From: Chthoniobacter flavus
GTDB lineage: Bacteria; Verrucomicrobiota; Verrucomicrobiia; Chthoniobacterales; JACTMZ01
Assembly (NCBI GenBank): GCA_945878135.1
Contig: CAMDUL010000008.1
Span: 1 to 64,000, forward strand
Reading direction: 5' to 3'
Length of the DNA stretch: 64,000 bases
Made by a program: the position numbers and the translations under genes. Of the stretch, positions 55,498 through 64,000 are shown in pieces. Position 1 is the first letter of the stretch. The number at the start of each line of letters is the position of its first letter. The notes beneath the pieces are model-generated. The model made no database searches. It was given only the letters and a program-made list of their open reading frames with translations, and had not been told where the DNA came from.

Positions 55498-56493
55498 ATG
55501 AAATCTCCGGTCGGAAAAACGTTTTTGGTGGCCGCGACCATCCTCGGTCTTGCGGCTTTGGCCCAACTGGTGGCCGTGCTGGTTTATTTCGGTCCCGGCC
55601 TCAAGGCGACAACGGTGGCCGCTTCCGCTCCGGCCCCCGCCGACGAAGCACCGTCCGCCCCGGCCGAGCCGGCTCCCGAAAGCCCTCCGCCGGCCGCCGC
55701 CGAGGACGACGCTCAGGTCGCGGCGCGCGTGGCGGAATTGCTGGCCGAAGCGGAGAAACTCGGGGGCGGAACCTCCCCCGGCGACGCTTTGGTTCCGCTC
55801 GAGGAAGCCCAGATGCTGCAGCCGCGCAATGCCGAGGTTCTGTCGCGCCTGGCCGGGCTGCACGAGCGCCTGGGGCAGACCGAATTGGCCGAGGCAGCGT
55901 GGCAGGACCTCATTTCCCTCGGGCCGGACGCGGGGCGTTTCCTCGAGGTGGCGGAAATCCGGCTGCGCCTGCTCAAGCCGGAGGCTGCGCCGGCCGAAAC
56001 GGCCGCTGCTGAAGCCCTTGAATTGCGCGACCAAGTCGGCCTGCAACCGGGATCTTTGCTTGGGGTGGTCGACTTGAAGCTGAACGACAACAACGAAGGC
56101 GGCGCCGAGACCAAGGATTTGCGTCTGGCGGTCAAAGCCCGTCCGGGCGAGACGGTCGACGGCCGCGACGTGCGCATCAACGTGACTTTCTACGAAATGC
56201 TCAATGGCGAAATCGTCCCGACCATGAGCCGCGTGCAGTCGATGTGGTTCACCACCCCGGTCGATTGGAAAGACGAGGGCATTGAAATTCTCGAGGTCAA
56301 ATACGAGGTCCCGCGTCTCGGACCCGACGGTGGTCCGGCCCCGGAATACTACGGCTACGTGGTGAACATTTACCATCGCGGCCAGTTGCAGGAAACGCGC
56401 GCCGAACCGGTCGATCTGCAGGAATTGTTCCCGCCGCCCTTGAGCGAATTGCCGGCCGCAGACGCGTCCCTCCCCGCCGGCGAGGTTCCATGA
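55498..56493 (+). CDS. Membrane-anchored TPR-like protein, envelope operon gene 1
   Basis: 331 residues from ATG 55498 (MKSPVGKTFLVAAT). A membrane helix (TFLVAATILGLAALAQLVAV, about 8-28) and a Pro/Ala/Glu-rich stalk (35-75) lead to a short TPR-like helical part (LEEAQMLQPRNAEVLSRLAG, about 95-150) and a C-terminal beta domain (VRINVTFYEMLNGEIVPTMS, YGYVVNIYHRGQLQETRAE). No known family. Its stop overlaps the ATG of the receiver-pseudokinase gene (ATGA), so the products are made together. Confidence 0.85.
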   Translation: MKSPVGKTFLVAATILGLAALAQLVAVLVYFGPGLKATTVAASAPAPADEAPSAPAEPAPESPPPAAAEDDAQVAARVAELLAEAEKLGGGTSPGDALVPLEEAQMLQPRNAEVLSRLAGLHERLGQTELAEAAWQDLISLGPDAGRFLEVAEIRLRLLKPEAAPAETAAAEALELRDQVGLQPGSLLGVVDLKLNDNNEGGAETKDLRLAVKARPGETVDGRDVRINVTFYEMLNGEIVPTMSRVQSMWFTTPVDWKDEGIEILEVKYEVPRLGPDGGPAPEYYGYVVNIYHRGQLQETRAEPVDLQELFPPPLSELPAADASLPAGEVP

Positions 56494-58415
56494 AGATCCT
56501 GCTGGTCGACGACGAGGAGCATGTCCTCGACGCCTGGCGCGCTTTGCTTGACGGGTTCGAGGTGCGCACCGCTTCGACCGGCGGCGACGCGCTCAAGGCG
56601 GCCCGTGCCTGGGGCGGACCCGATGTGCTGGTGACCGATGTGGTCATGGAACCGATGGACGGCTTCCGTCTCCGCGACATGCTGGCGGCCGAGTTCCCGC
56701 GCATGCGGACGGTTTTTCTCAGCGGCTACGACCTTTCCGGCCACGCCGACCGGATCGCGGGCGCCCCGGTGCTGGCCAAGCCGGTGACACGAGAGCAACT
56801 GGTTGCTGTGCTCGCTGCCCCGCCGGGGCTCGCCCCGGGGATGAACCTGGGCGCGTATTACCTGCAGGAGCCGGCCGGGGAGGGGGCGGAAACGCTGGAT
56901 TTCCTGGCCTGGCAGGCCTCGATGTCCCGCCATGTCCTCCTCCACGCGCTTTCGGCAGAAGCCGCCAAGGAGCCGGCCGCGGTCGAAAAATTCCTCGCCG
57001 ATGCCCGGGCCAAGGCCGCGGTGACCCATCCTTACCTCCTCGCCGTGCACGAAGCGGGGGAGGCGGACGGCCATTATTTTTACAGTTCGGATTTTGTCCC
57101 CGGTTACACCCTGGCGGCTTACGCCGCGGCCGGTCACCAACTTGACGACCGGGTTTTGCTCGCGGCCATGCGCACCGCGGCCGAGGTGTCCGGGCACTTC
57201 GGGCAGCAGGGTCTCGGGCGCCGCCGGTTGGAGCCCGGTGACGTGCTGCTCGATGGCTCGTTGCGCCCGCGTCTGGCCAATCTCGCGCAGTCGGGGGCGG
57301 TCACCCCGCCGGACGAGGGTTCGGAGGTACGCGCTTTCGCCGCGGTGATCGGGCAGCTCGCCGCCCCGGGTGGCGCGGTGGCGGGTGCGGCGGCGACCTT
57401 GCAGGAGGCGGAACGGCCGGACTGGGCGCTGGTCCTGCAAACGGCGAACGCAGCGCAGCCGGTGTCCGCACCCAAAGACGCCGGCCGCCTCGGCGCGCGC
57501 GCCGCGAAATCCAAGGAACTCGTCGAGCAATCCAAGCGGCAGCAGAAAAAGCGTCTCTTGATCACCGCCGCCTTGTCCATGCTCGTCCTGCTGGTCGGGG
57601 TGCTGGCGTTGTTGCGTTTCTTCGCCGGCGGCACGCGCACGGTGGTGACGAGCATGATTGAAATTCCCGCCGGCGAATTTGTCTACCAGGACGGGGAGCG
57701 TGTCACATTGCCCGCCTTTTGGATCGACGAGCACGAGGTGACCATCGCGGACTACAAAGAGTTCCTCGATTTCCTCGAGGCGAATCCCGACCAGGCGAAA
57801 AATTTCGCGCACCCCGACATGCCCGAGGGCAAATCGCACGTGCCGCTCGATTGGGCCGACAACAATGCTTTGACCCCGCCGATGCCCGGATACTACACGC
57901 GCGCGGTGCGCTGGAAGCAATTCAAGGACGCCCCACTCGAGGTCGACTCCCCGGTCTTCAATGTCGACTGGTTCGACGCCTATGCTTACGCCAAGTGGAA
58001 AGGCCGCCGTCTTCCGACCGAGCAGGAGTGGGAAAAAGCCGCGCGCGGCACCGATGCCCGCAAATTCCCCTGGGGCAACGAAGAGGATCCGACGCGGGCC
58101 GGCACGGGCCACGATTACGACCCCGACCCGAAGAAAGGCGGGGATCTCGACGGCTACAAGCGCTGGTCGCCGGTCAACCAGCCGGCCGGCGACGTCAGTC
58201 CCTACGGGGTGCGGGGGTTGGGCGGCAATGTTTCGGAATGGACGGCCACCTTCGCCCCCCACGAGGAGGGGATGGGTGGCGAGGTGCCGGTCGTGCGCGG
58301 CGGCAACTGGGGCAACCCCGAACACCACGTCACGCGCCGGCGGGCTATACTGGACCCTTTGCAACAGCAGGATACACTGGGGTTTCGCACCGTGTCTGAC
58401 ACGCCCCCGCAATGA
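56490..58415 (+). CDS. Receiver - degenerate kinase - TM - FGE-like fusion protein
   Basis: 641 residues. Residues 1-110 are a receiver domain with Asp7/Asp8, phospho-acceptor Asp50 (LVTDVVMEPMDG), Ser78 and Lys97 (LAKP), all intact. Residues 120-330 follow a Ser/Thr kinase outline (VTHPYLLAVHEAGEADGHYF, then LEPGDVLLDGSLRPRLANLA) but the HRD and DFG motifs are replaced by RRL and LANLA, so it is probably a pseudokinase. One helix (RLLITAALSMLVLLVGVLAL, about 355-377) exports the rest: an FGE-sulfatase/SUMF1-like domain (FWIDEHEVTIADYKEFL, RLPTEQEWEKAARG, GGNVSEW, VVRGGNWG). The chain has no cysteine, so copper-dependent formylglycine chemistry is impossible. It overlaps both neighbours by 4 nt. 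Confidence 0.85.
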   Translation: MKILLVDDEEHVLDAWRALLDGFEVRTASTGGDALKAARAWGGPDVLVTDVVMEPMDGFRLRDMLAAEFPRMRTVFLSGYDLSGHADRIAGAPVLAKPVTREQLVAVLAAPPGLAPGMNLGAYYLQEPAGEGAETLDFLAWQASMSRHVLLHALSAEAAKEPAAVEKFLADARAKAAVTHPYLLAVHEAGEADGHYFYSSDFVPGYTLAAYAAAGHQLDDRVLLAAMRTAAEVSGHFGQQGLGRRRLEPGDVLLDGSLRPRLANLAQSGAVTPPDEGSEVRAFAAVIGQLAAPGGAVAGAAATLQEAERPDWALVLQTANAAQPVSAPKDAGRLGARAAKSKELVEQSKRQQKKRLLITAALSMLVLLVGVLALLRFFAGGTRTVVTSMIEIPAGEFVYQDGERVTLPAFWIDEHEVTIADYKEFLDFLEANPDQAKNFAHPDMPEGKSHVPLDWADNNALTPPMPGYYTRAVRWKQFKDAPLEVDSPVFNVDWFDAYAYAKWKGRRLPTEQEWEKAARGTDARKFPWGNEEDPTRAGTGHDYDPDPKKGGDLDGYKRWSPVNQPAGDVSPYGVRGLGGNVSEWTATFAPHEEGMGGEVPVVRGGNWGNPEHHVTRRRAILDPLQQQDTLGFRTVSDTPPQ

Positions 58416-59308
58416 GCCTCCGATTTTCATCCCGATTCACCCTGGTCGCGGGTTTGTTGCTGCTGGCCGGCGCGGCCGAGCAGGCGGCGGCGCAGGTCCG
58501 TGTGGACATCAGTTTCAAGCGGAAACTCTATGTCATGTATGAGCCGCTCATCGCCGCGGTCACCGTGCACAACCTGAGCGGGCGCCAACTCCTGCTCGAC
58601 AACACGCCGGACCACCGCTGGCTGAGTTTCAACATCGAGACGGCCGACGGCCGGATCATTCCTCCCGTCGACCCCGACTACTCTTTCCCGCCCGCGGCGG
58701 TCGAGGCCGGCGAGAAATTGCCCGCCGCTTTCAACCTCACACCCTTGTTTCCCCTGCAGGAGTTCGGCCTCTACCGCGTCCGGGCTTCCGTCTATGTCGC
58801 CGAATTCGGAAGGTTCTTCAGCTCGCCGCCGCTGGCCGTGGAGATCACCGAGGGCCGGCCCATCTGGCAGGAGGTCGTCGGTGTCCCCGGCGGCGACGGA
58901 CGGCCCGAATTGCGCACCATCACCCTGCTTTCGCACAAATTGTCGCGCAGCACGCGCCTTTACGCGCGCATCGAGGACCGCGAGAACGGGCGCATTTACG
59001 CCACGCACCAGCTGGGGCCTTTTCTCACCTTCGGTCGTCCGGATGTCATCCTCGACGCGCGCAACGAGATCCACATCCTGCAGAACAACGCCCCCAAGCA
59101 GTTCCTTTACACGCACCTCGATCTGGACGGGAAAGTGATCGACCGCCAGTTTTACGTCGAGGCGGGGACCCGGCCGCGGCTGATCAAGCAATCCGGCGGC
59201 ACGGTGGTGGTCTCCGGCGGCCGGCCTTACATCCCGGGCGAGGAAGAAAAGGCGCAGATGGAGGCCGACAAGATCGGTGATCGCCCCGTGCCGCTGCCCG
59301 GTTCTTGA
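58412..59308 (+). CDS. Secreted protein of unknown function, envelope operon gene 3
   Basis: 298 residues. The signal peptide (FTLVAGLLLLAGAAEQAAAQ) is cleaved near residue 28. The rest looks beta-rich and immunoglobulin-like (LYVMYEPLIAAVTVHNLSGR, FGLYRVRASVYVAEFGRFFS, AVEITEGRPIW), with a Gly/Pro-rich end. No family recognised. Its start overlaps the fusion-protein stop (ATGA). It is the likely soluble partner of the outer part of the operon's membrane proteins. Confidence 0.85.
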   Translation: MSLRFSSRFTLVAGLLLLAGAAEQAAAQVRVDISFKRKLYVMYEPLIAAVTVHNLSGRQLLLDNTPDHRWLSFNIETADGRIIPPVDPDYSFPPAAVEAGEKLPAAFNLTPLFPLQEFGLYRVRASVYVAEFGRFFSSPPLAVEITEGRPIWQEVVGVPGGDGRPELRTITLLSHKLSRSTRLYARIEDRENGRIYATHQLGPFLTFGRPDVILDARNEIHILQNNAPKQFLYTHLDLDGKVIDRQFYVEAGTRPRLIKQSGGTVVVSGGRPYIPGEEEKAQMEADKIGDRPVPLPGS

Positions 59309-59374
59309 GGCCGAAAAGCCTTGCGCGGTCTCCGGCGGGCCGTTAGCTTCCCCGCCCCTCAAAGAAAACTTTTC

Positions 59375-60058
59375 ATGCCTGCGACCAAGAAAAAACCCAA
59401 GGCCAAGCCGGCGCCCAAGCCGGCGGCCAAGAAGAAACCGGCGGCCAAAAAACCTCCCGCGGCGAAGAAACCCGCCGCGAAAAAGCCGTCCACGGTGCCG
59501 GCCAAACGGCCCGACCGCGCGAGCAAGGCCCCATTGGTCGGCACGCGCGACATGCTCGCTTTCGGCCAACCCGTGGACAAAAGCCGCCGTCTCAATCCAT
59601 GGCTCAAGAAGCAGCAACTTCGTCTGCTCGCCCTCAAAGACACCCTGCTCGATTCCATGACCGGGGTAGCCCGCGACAACCTGCGCACCGGCCATGATGC
59701 CCACGAGGTCTCGGCCCACGGGTTGCACCAAGCCGATGCGGGCAGCGACGCCTACGACCGTGATTTCGCCCTCAATCTCCTCTCGCAGGAGCAGGATGCG
59801 CTTTTCGAGATCGACGAGGCCCTCAAGCGCGTGGCCAAAGGCACCTACGGGACCTGCGAGATGAGCGGCAAGCCGATCCCCAAAGCTCGCCTCGAGGCGC
59901 GCCCGTTCGCGCGCTTCACCGTCGAGTGTCAAAACGAGATCGAGAAGAAAAACCGTTTCAGCCGTATTCGCCAACCCGTCGGGCGCCTCTTCGATTCCCT
60001 GGACGAGGAGTCCGGCGAGGACTCCGACGAAGAAACCTCGGCCGACAGCAAGGAATAA
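59375..60058 (+). CDS. DksA/TraR-like protein with Lys/Ala/Pro-rich N-terminal tail
   Basis: 227 residues. The first 50 are a Lys/Pro/Ala tail ([20 protein letters not shown], histone-H1-like). A coiled-coil follows, with [17 protein letters not shown]-type sequence ([20 protein letters not shown]), then the zinc-finger region [20 protein letters not shown] and FARFTVECQ. Only the first and last of the usual four cysteines remain; the second and third are Ser and Thr. DksA-like proteins enter the RNA polymerase secondary channel and tune rRNA transcription. It is 4 nt upstream of rpmG. Confidence 0.88.
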   Translation: MPATKKKPKAKPAPKPAAKKKPAAKKPPAAKKPAAKKPSTVPAKRPDRASKAPLVGTRDMLAFGQPVDKSRRLNPWLKKQQLRLLALKDTLLDSMTGVARDNLRTGHDAHEVSAHGLHQADAGSDAYDRDFALNLLSQEQDALFEIDEALKRVAKGTYGTCEMSGKPIPKARLEARPFARFTVECQNEIEKKNRFSRIRQPVGRLFDSLDEESGEDSDEETSADSKE

Positions 60059-60062
60059 AGAC

Positions 60063-60236
60063 ATGCCACAGGAAACCATCACCCTCGAATGCACGGAGGC
60101 CGCGGCCGAAGGAAAGCCGGTCTCCCGCTACATGAGCACCCGCAACAAGAAGAGCCCGCGCACGCCCGGGCGCCTGGAGAAAAAGAAATACAATCCGCAT
60201 CTGCGGCGCCACACGCTGCACCGGGAGACCAAGTAA
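60063..60236 (+). CDS. rpmG: 50S ribosomal protein bL33
   Basis: 57 residues from ATG 60063: [20 protein letters not shown], then [20 protein letters not shown] ending [11 protein letters not shown], the L33 pattern. Only one cysteine is left, so this is the zinc-independent form. It lies between the DksA-like gene and rpsR, with 4- and 6-nt gaps, in one transcription unit. Confidence 0.93.
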   Translation: MPQETITLECTEAAAEGKPVSRYMSTRNKKSPRTPGRLEKKKYNPHLRRHTLHRETK

Positions 60237-60242
60237 CACGCC

Positions 60243-60482
60243 ATGCAACCCAAGACACCCAAACGCCGCGCCGCCATGCGCCGCGCCAACCGCCCGATGC
60301 CGCGCCGCCGCATCGACCTTGCGGTCGACGCCATCGACTACAAGAACCCCGAATTGCTCAAGCGCTTCGTCACCGAAAGCGGGAAAATCATCCCGCGCCG
60401 GTTGACCGGCGTGCCGGCCCACCTGCACCGCCGCATCACCCGCGCCATCAAGCGCGCCCGGGCCGTTTTGCTTTTGCGCTAG
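60243..60482 (+). CDS. rpsR: 30S ribosomal protein bS18
   Basis: 79 residues: an Arg/Pro-rich N-terminus, then [20 protein letters not shown] and [20 protein letters not shown] with the family's C-terminal basic helix ([10 protein letters not shown]). It binds the 30S platform next to bS6. Its last 35 nt overlap the end of the convergent AsmA-like gene. Confidence 0.95.
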   Translation: MQPKTPKRRAAMRRANRPMPRRRIDLAVDAIDYKNPELLKRFVTESGKIIPRRLTGVPAHLHRRITRAIKRARAVLLLR

Positions 60483-62874
60483 GCTCCGCGGGTTGTTCCT
60501 TTTCCGCGGGCGCGCGGTCGCGGTCCGCCCCCTTGGGCAGGACGCGCGGTCGCCACTTCGGCTCGGAGAGTTTCCCGTCCGAAATATACTCGAAGAGTTT
60601 GCTCACCGGGTAGAGCAGCAGTCCCGGCACGCCTTGCGCGTTGACCCGCACGGTGAAATCCATGCGGTCCTCGACAAAGAAGAGGTTGCCTTTGCCGATC
60701 ATGCTGAAGCCCTGGCCCTCGACGTCGAGGTTGTCGGTGCGGATCACGCCGTCGGTCACCCGGAAATCGCAGGTCGCTTTGCGCGATGTCTGGTAACCGG
60801 TGCCGGGAATGACCGCGTCGAGGAGGACGGAGAGCGGACCGAGCACCGGAATGGCGAAAACATTGCCGTTGGCCACGAGCAAACTCCCCCGGCCGCGCAT
60901 GAGTTTGGGCCGGCCGGGCACGAAGGTGAAATCGTAGTCGGCATCGAGAACACCCTTCGAATCCTTGTAGTCGAAATAAAGCCGCGTCACCGTTTCGAAG
61001 TCCACATTGTCCAGCGCGACACTCATCTGCTGCCGCGCGTCGGCTTCGCCGGTGGTGATGTTGGCGGTGAGGCGCATGCTGCCGCCGAACAGGCGGGCCG
61101 CGGGAACGTCGACCGCGATGCGGCGCCCGGCGAACTGCAGCGTGCCGCGGGTCTCGCCGAAATTCAGCGTGCGGTCGAGCAGGTCGTAGTCCAGACCCCG
61201 CGGCGCGGTGAAAGCGGCGGTCAAACGGGTCAGTTCGGGATTCTTCAGCCCGATCACGCCGTCGACCGTGACGGTGGGCGGGGCTTTGAAGCGGTAGGGT
61301 TGCGTCTCGCGCGCCACCTTCGGGTCGGCCCATTGCAGGACATTGAACGGATTCATCGTGCTGCGGATGCCGGCCAGCCGCACCTGGTTTTGTCCGAAGT
61401 CATAGACAAAGCTCCCGCTGCCCTCGCCCTCCGGCCGCGTGACCTGCAAGTTGGTGAAAAGGAGCGCGAGGTTCTCGAACGCCACATCGGCCGTGGCCCC
61501 GTCCAGCGGGGAACCGTGGATCGACGTCCGCCCGAGTTTGAGGCGTCCGCGTGCTGACAACGAGGCCGCGTCCAGCGAGGGACCCGTCGCTTCAAACCGG
61601 ATTTCCGGCGGGTCGGTGAAGGCCAGTTCCATTTTGCCCACATCCTCGCGTGCCTTGTCGGGCAAGAGCGGCAGCAGTTGCAGGGGATCGGTGCGGCTGA
61701 GGACACGGATTTTGACCTCGTCCGTCCGCATCATGAAGTCCGCCCGGATCTCGCCCGTGGCCGGCTTGAGCAGGATGTCGTTCGCGTAGAGCTCCCCGTC
61801 GCGCCACGCGAACCCGCAGGACAAGCCGCGCAAGTCCGCGCCCCGGAAGGACAGGGCCCGGGCGTCCAACGTTCCGATGATCCGCATCCGGGGTTGGCGG
61901 TCCGGCTCGATCTCGAGCGAGGCTTGCACGGCGGGTGGAGCGCCGAAGCTCAGGGAACGCCACGGACCCTCCGGACGCAGTTCCGCGAGCCACGGGGCCG
62001 GGTCGAGGGTCGATTCCACCTCCGCCTGCGCGGCGCCGCTCGTCAGGTTCCACGTCCCCGAGACATCGAGTTGCCCGCCCTTGGCATCGCGCGCGGTGAA
62101 CTGCGCGACTTCCAGTCCGTGCTCTCCGTAGGACGCCCGCACGCGGATGTCGCGCAAGCCGGCGCGTCCGTAAGACGCCCGCGGCGCCTCCAGGGAGATG
62201 CGCGGCAGGCGCAGGGCGGCGGCGTTGCCGGACTGGGCGGCGAATTCCACTTCCAGGCGCGGCGGGGTCTGGCCGAAGTCGAGCGATTCGAGCACCTCGA
62301 GGGCACGGCTCACTTCGGGCGGCACGAGACCGGCGGGTGCTGCCGGGACGGCGTCCCGGGCCAAGGCGATCTGGCCCGTCGCGGTGACATCGATGCCCTG
62401 CAGGTTGAAGCGGGCCAGCGGCACACTGACCACGCCGTCGGCCAGCATCAAGCGGGCCCGCGCCCTGGTCAGCCGCAGCGTGCGCGTCACCCCCTCGGCC
62501 GAGACAACCGGCAGGAAGAGTTGGGCGCCGCGCAGGTCGAGCGAGGTCAACTCGACCCGTCCCCGGAGCAACTCGCGCCAATTGAGCGCGATGGCCGCGC
62601 GGTCCACCGCCACGTCCGGCGCATCCGGCAGGCGCTCGGCGCGCAACTCCACGCGGTCGAGCACCAAGCCCTGGAGGAAACTCAAGCGCATCCGCGTGAA
62701 ATCGATGTCGAGGCCTTCGCGGCGCGCGGCCTCGACCAAAGGCGCGTGCAGCGCACGCGGCAAACCGGCGAAATGCAACCAGAGGAGGGCGCCCGGCACG
62801 ACGACGAAAACGACCAGTTGCAGGAGACGGACCACCGTCTTCAGCGAATGATGGGTCAGGGCGCGCCAGAACAT
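60448..62874 (-). CDS. AsmA-like/large envelope protein
   Basis: 808 residues. One N-terminal helix ([20 protein letters not shown]) anchors a long beta-rich periplasmic chain typical of the AsmA/TamB/DUF3971 superfamily. Examples are [40 protein letters not shown] and, near the end, [20 protein letters not shown]. Such proteins bridge inner and outer membranes and move lipids. The C-terminus is a Lys/Pro/Arg-rich tail. ATG 62874 ([14 protein letters not shown]) gives the expected anchor; the 3' end overlaps rpsR. Its upstream neighbour on this strand is the metal ATPase. Confidence 0.88.
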   Translation of the reverse strand: MFWRALTHHSLKTVVRLLQLVVFVVVPGALLWLHFAGLPRALHAPLVEAARREGLDIDFTRMRLSFLQGLVLDRVELRAERLPDAPDVAVDRAAIALNWRELLRGRVELTSLDLRGAQLFLPVVSAEGVTRTLRLTRARARLMLADGVVSVPLARFNLQGIDVTATGQIALARDAVPAAPAGLVPPEVSRALEVLESLDFGQTPPRLEVEFAAQSGNAAALRLPRISLEAPRASYGRAGLRDIRVRASYGEHGLEVAQFTARDAKGGQLDVSGTWNLTSGAAQAEVESTLDPAPWLAELRPEGPWRSLSFGAPPAVQASLEIEPDRQPRMRIIGTLDARALSFRGADLRGLSCGFAWRDGELYANDILLKPATGEIRADFMMRTDEVKIRVLSRTDPLQLLPLLPDKAREDVGKMELAFTDPPEIRFEATGPSLDAASLSARGRLKLGRTSIHGSPLDGATADVAFENLALLFTNLQVTRPEGEGSGSFVYDFGQNQVRLAGIRSTMNPFNVLQWADPKVARETQPYRFKAPPTVTVDGVIGLKNPELTRLTAAFTAPRGLDYDLLDRTLNFGETRGTLQFAGRRIAVDVPAARLFGGSMRLTANITTGEADARQQMSVALDNVDFETVTRLYFDYKDSKGVLDADYDFTFVPGRPKLMRGRGSLLVANGNVFAIPVLGPLSVLLDAVIPGTGYQTSRKATCDFRVTDGVIRTDNLDVEGQGFSMIGKGNLFFVEDRMDFTVRVNAQGVPGLLLYPVSKLFEYISDGKLSEPKWRPRVLPKGADRDRAPAEKEQPAEPSAKAKRPGRA

Positions 62875-62908
62875 GAAGACCCAAGGTAAACCCGCGCGCG
62901 GGGGTTTG

Positions 62909-64000
62909 TCAGGCGCGGCGCGTGAACAGCAGGCGCAGGCTGTTGAGCACCACGACAACCGTGCTGCCCTCATGCGCGGCCACGCCGAGGGCGAGGGGCA
63001 CGGGCATGATGAAAGTGGCCAGCACCATGATCGCCACGGTTCCGAGGGAGATGGCCATGTTTTGCCGGATGACGCGCCGTGCCGCGGTGCTCAGGTCGAG
63101 GGCGAGCAGGAAATTTTCCAGGCGGTCGTTCATCAGCACGACCTCGGCCTGCTCGAGCGCGGCATCGGAACCGCGCGCGCCCATGGCCACGCCGATGTCA
63201 GCCGCGGCGAGGCATGGCGCGTCGTTCACCCCGTCGCCGATCATGGCCACGCGCCGGCGGCCTCCGTCCTTCAACTCCTCGACGGCCGCGACTTTGTCCG
63301 CGGGCAGCAGGCCGGAACGGATTTCATCGAGTCCGGCCGCACGCCCCATGGCTTCCGCCGGTGCCGGACGGTCTCCGGTCAGCATCACGGTGCGGACGCC
63401 GCGCGCGCGCAGGCGGCCGAGCAGTTCGCGGCTTTGCGGGCGGACCTCATCGCGGAAGCGCAGGCAGCCGACGGCATCATGCCCGGCGACCCAGACTTCG
63501 GCGGCGTCCGCGGCGCGCGTTTCCGCGGGGAGGACGAGGCCGGTTTCGGATTCCACGAAGGCGCGGCTGCCCAGCACGCATGGTTCGCCGCCGATCGCGG
63601 CCCGGACCCCGCCGCCGGGCACGGTTTCGTGGGACTGCGCGCCGTCATCCGCCGCGCCGCGCTGCAGGGCCAACCGCCGGATCGCGCGCGAAAGGGGGTG
63701 CGCGGAATGCCGGGCGAGGGCGTGCGCGACTTCGAGCAGTTTGCCTTCGCCGCCCCGCACCATTTCGATGCCGGCCAGGGTCAACTGCCCCGAGGTGAGG
63801 GTGCCCGTTTTGTCCAGGGCGACCACATCGACCAGCGCGAGATTTTCGATCGGCGCCCCGCCGCGGAAGAGAATGCCCCGCCGGGCGCCCGCCGCGATGG
63901 CGGAGAGGATGGCCGAGGGGACGGAAAGCACGAGGGCGCAGGGCGAGGCCACGACCAACAATGTCATAGCCCGGTAGAAAGCGCTGCGGGTCTCCCCCGC
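62909..64000 (-). CDS. P1B-type metal-transporting ATPase, P1B-4-like (N-terminus outside window)
   Basis: The C-terminal 363 residues are present; the frame runs on through the window end at 64000. Seen are the membrane motif VVASPCALVLS (Ser-Pro-Cys), phosphorylation site ALDKTGTLTSG, the HP dipeptide (ARHSAHPLSRA), the GDRPAPAE loop, hinge MIGDGVNDAP and, in the last helices, HEGSTVVVVLNSLRL. SPC with HEG-S/G-T is the pattern of P1B-4 pumps, which expel cobalt, iron(II) or zinc. CPC-type copper or cadmium pumps lack it. The substrate is inferred from these two motifs only. Confidence 0.92.
   Translation of the reverse strand, partial: AGETRSAFYRAMTLLVVASPCALVLSVPSAILSAIAAGARRGILFRGGAPIENLALVDVVALDKTGTLTSGQLTLAGIEMVRGGEGKLLEVAHALARHSAHPLSRAIRRLALQRGAADDGAQSHETVPGGGVRAAIGGEPCVLGSRAFVESETGLVLPAETRAADAAEVWVAGHDAVGCLRFRDEVRPQSRELLGRLRARGVRTVMLTGDRPAPAEAMGRAAGLDEIRSGLLPADKVAAVEELKDGGRRRVAMIGDGVNDAPCLAAADIGVAMGARGSDAALEQAEVVLMNDRLENFLLALDLSTAARRVIRQNMAISLGTVAIMVLATFIMPVPLALGVAAHEGSTVVVVLNSLRLLFTRRA

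Noticed and set aside
56490-58415. Active formylglycine-generating enzyme
   Set aside because: The catalytic cysteines are missing; the whole protein has none.

Overview
The window is 64 kb of GC-rich, densely coded bacterial chromosome. Housekeeping genes dominate, and I see no prophage, insertion sequence, CRISPR array or clear horizontally acquired island. The best guess is a member of Verrucomicrobiota, possibly Opitutales-like. The grounds are a fused SecD-SecF, a DksA/TraR-L33-S18 gene cluster, and several conserved proteins of unknown function of the kind found in that phylum. This is inference from gene content; no 16S rRNA gene is present to confirm it.

Layout. 0-3.4 kb: 3' part of tmRNA (tag ending ENEDLALAA), a frameshifted GIY-YIG nuclease gene, two small membrane proteins, a 72-nt hairpin repeat and an MsbA-like ABC exporter. 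3.4-5.7 kb: a sigma-54 promoter driving amt and a P-II gene, ending in a terminator. 5.7-8.5 kb: a lipoprotein and the pxpBCA 5-oxoprolinase operon. 8.6-11.5 kb (minus): rpsU with a coupled SDR gene lacking a normal start codon, and a CBS-containing Mn pyrophosphatase. 11.5-19.8 kb: zupT, yajC-secDF, purC-xer, a BI-1 protein, a kinase-like protein paired with a glycine-zipper lipoprotein, and a small conserved protein. 19.8-23.1 kb (minus): 2-oxoacid dehydrogenase E1alpha-E1beta-E2. 23.2-28 kb: a peptide-type ABC importer with one ATPase, then a second copy of the hairpin repeat.

28-36 kb: DUF309, the operon gpmA-NSS transporter-MetS-like subunit, a histidine phosphatase, and a four-gene minus operon (membrane protein, MidA methyltransferase, DUF2071, VOC dioxygenase). 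36-42.2 kb: mutL, a GNAT, a sugar-1-phosphate nucleotidyltransferase, an APH-like sugar kinase and GlgE, the last four overlapping. 42.3-44.8 kb: cysK, a TPR protein and a PfkB kinase. 44.8-51.8 kb (minus): RND pump - giant TPR protein - nth. 51.9-60.5 kb: phosphoglucomutase, a DegP-like protease, a three-gene overlapping envelope operon centred on a receiver-pseudokinase-TM-FGE-like fusion, then dksA-like-rpmG-rpsR. 60.4-64 kb (minus): an AsmA-like protein and a 5'-truncated P1B-4-type metal ATPase.

The most interesting unit is the three-gene overlapping operon at 55.5-59.3 kb. A phospho-receiver domain sits in one cysteine-free chain with a degenerate kinase fold, a single membrane helix and an extracytoplasmic FGE-like domain that cannot carry out formylglycine chemistry. 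Other points of note are the non-AUG SDR gene coupled to rpsU, the hairpin repeat family, the kinase-nucleotidyltransferase-GlgE operon, the DksA variant with half its zinc cysteines, and the MutL without an intact endonuclease motif.
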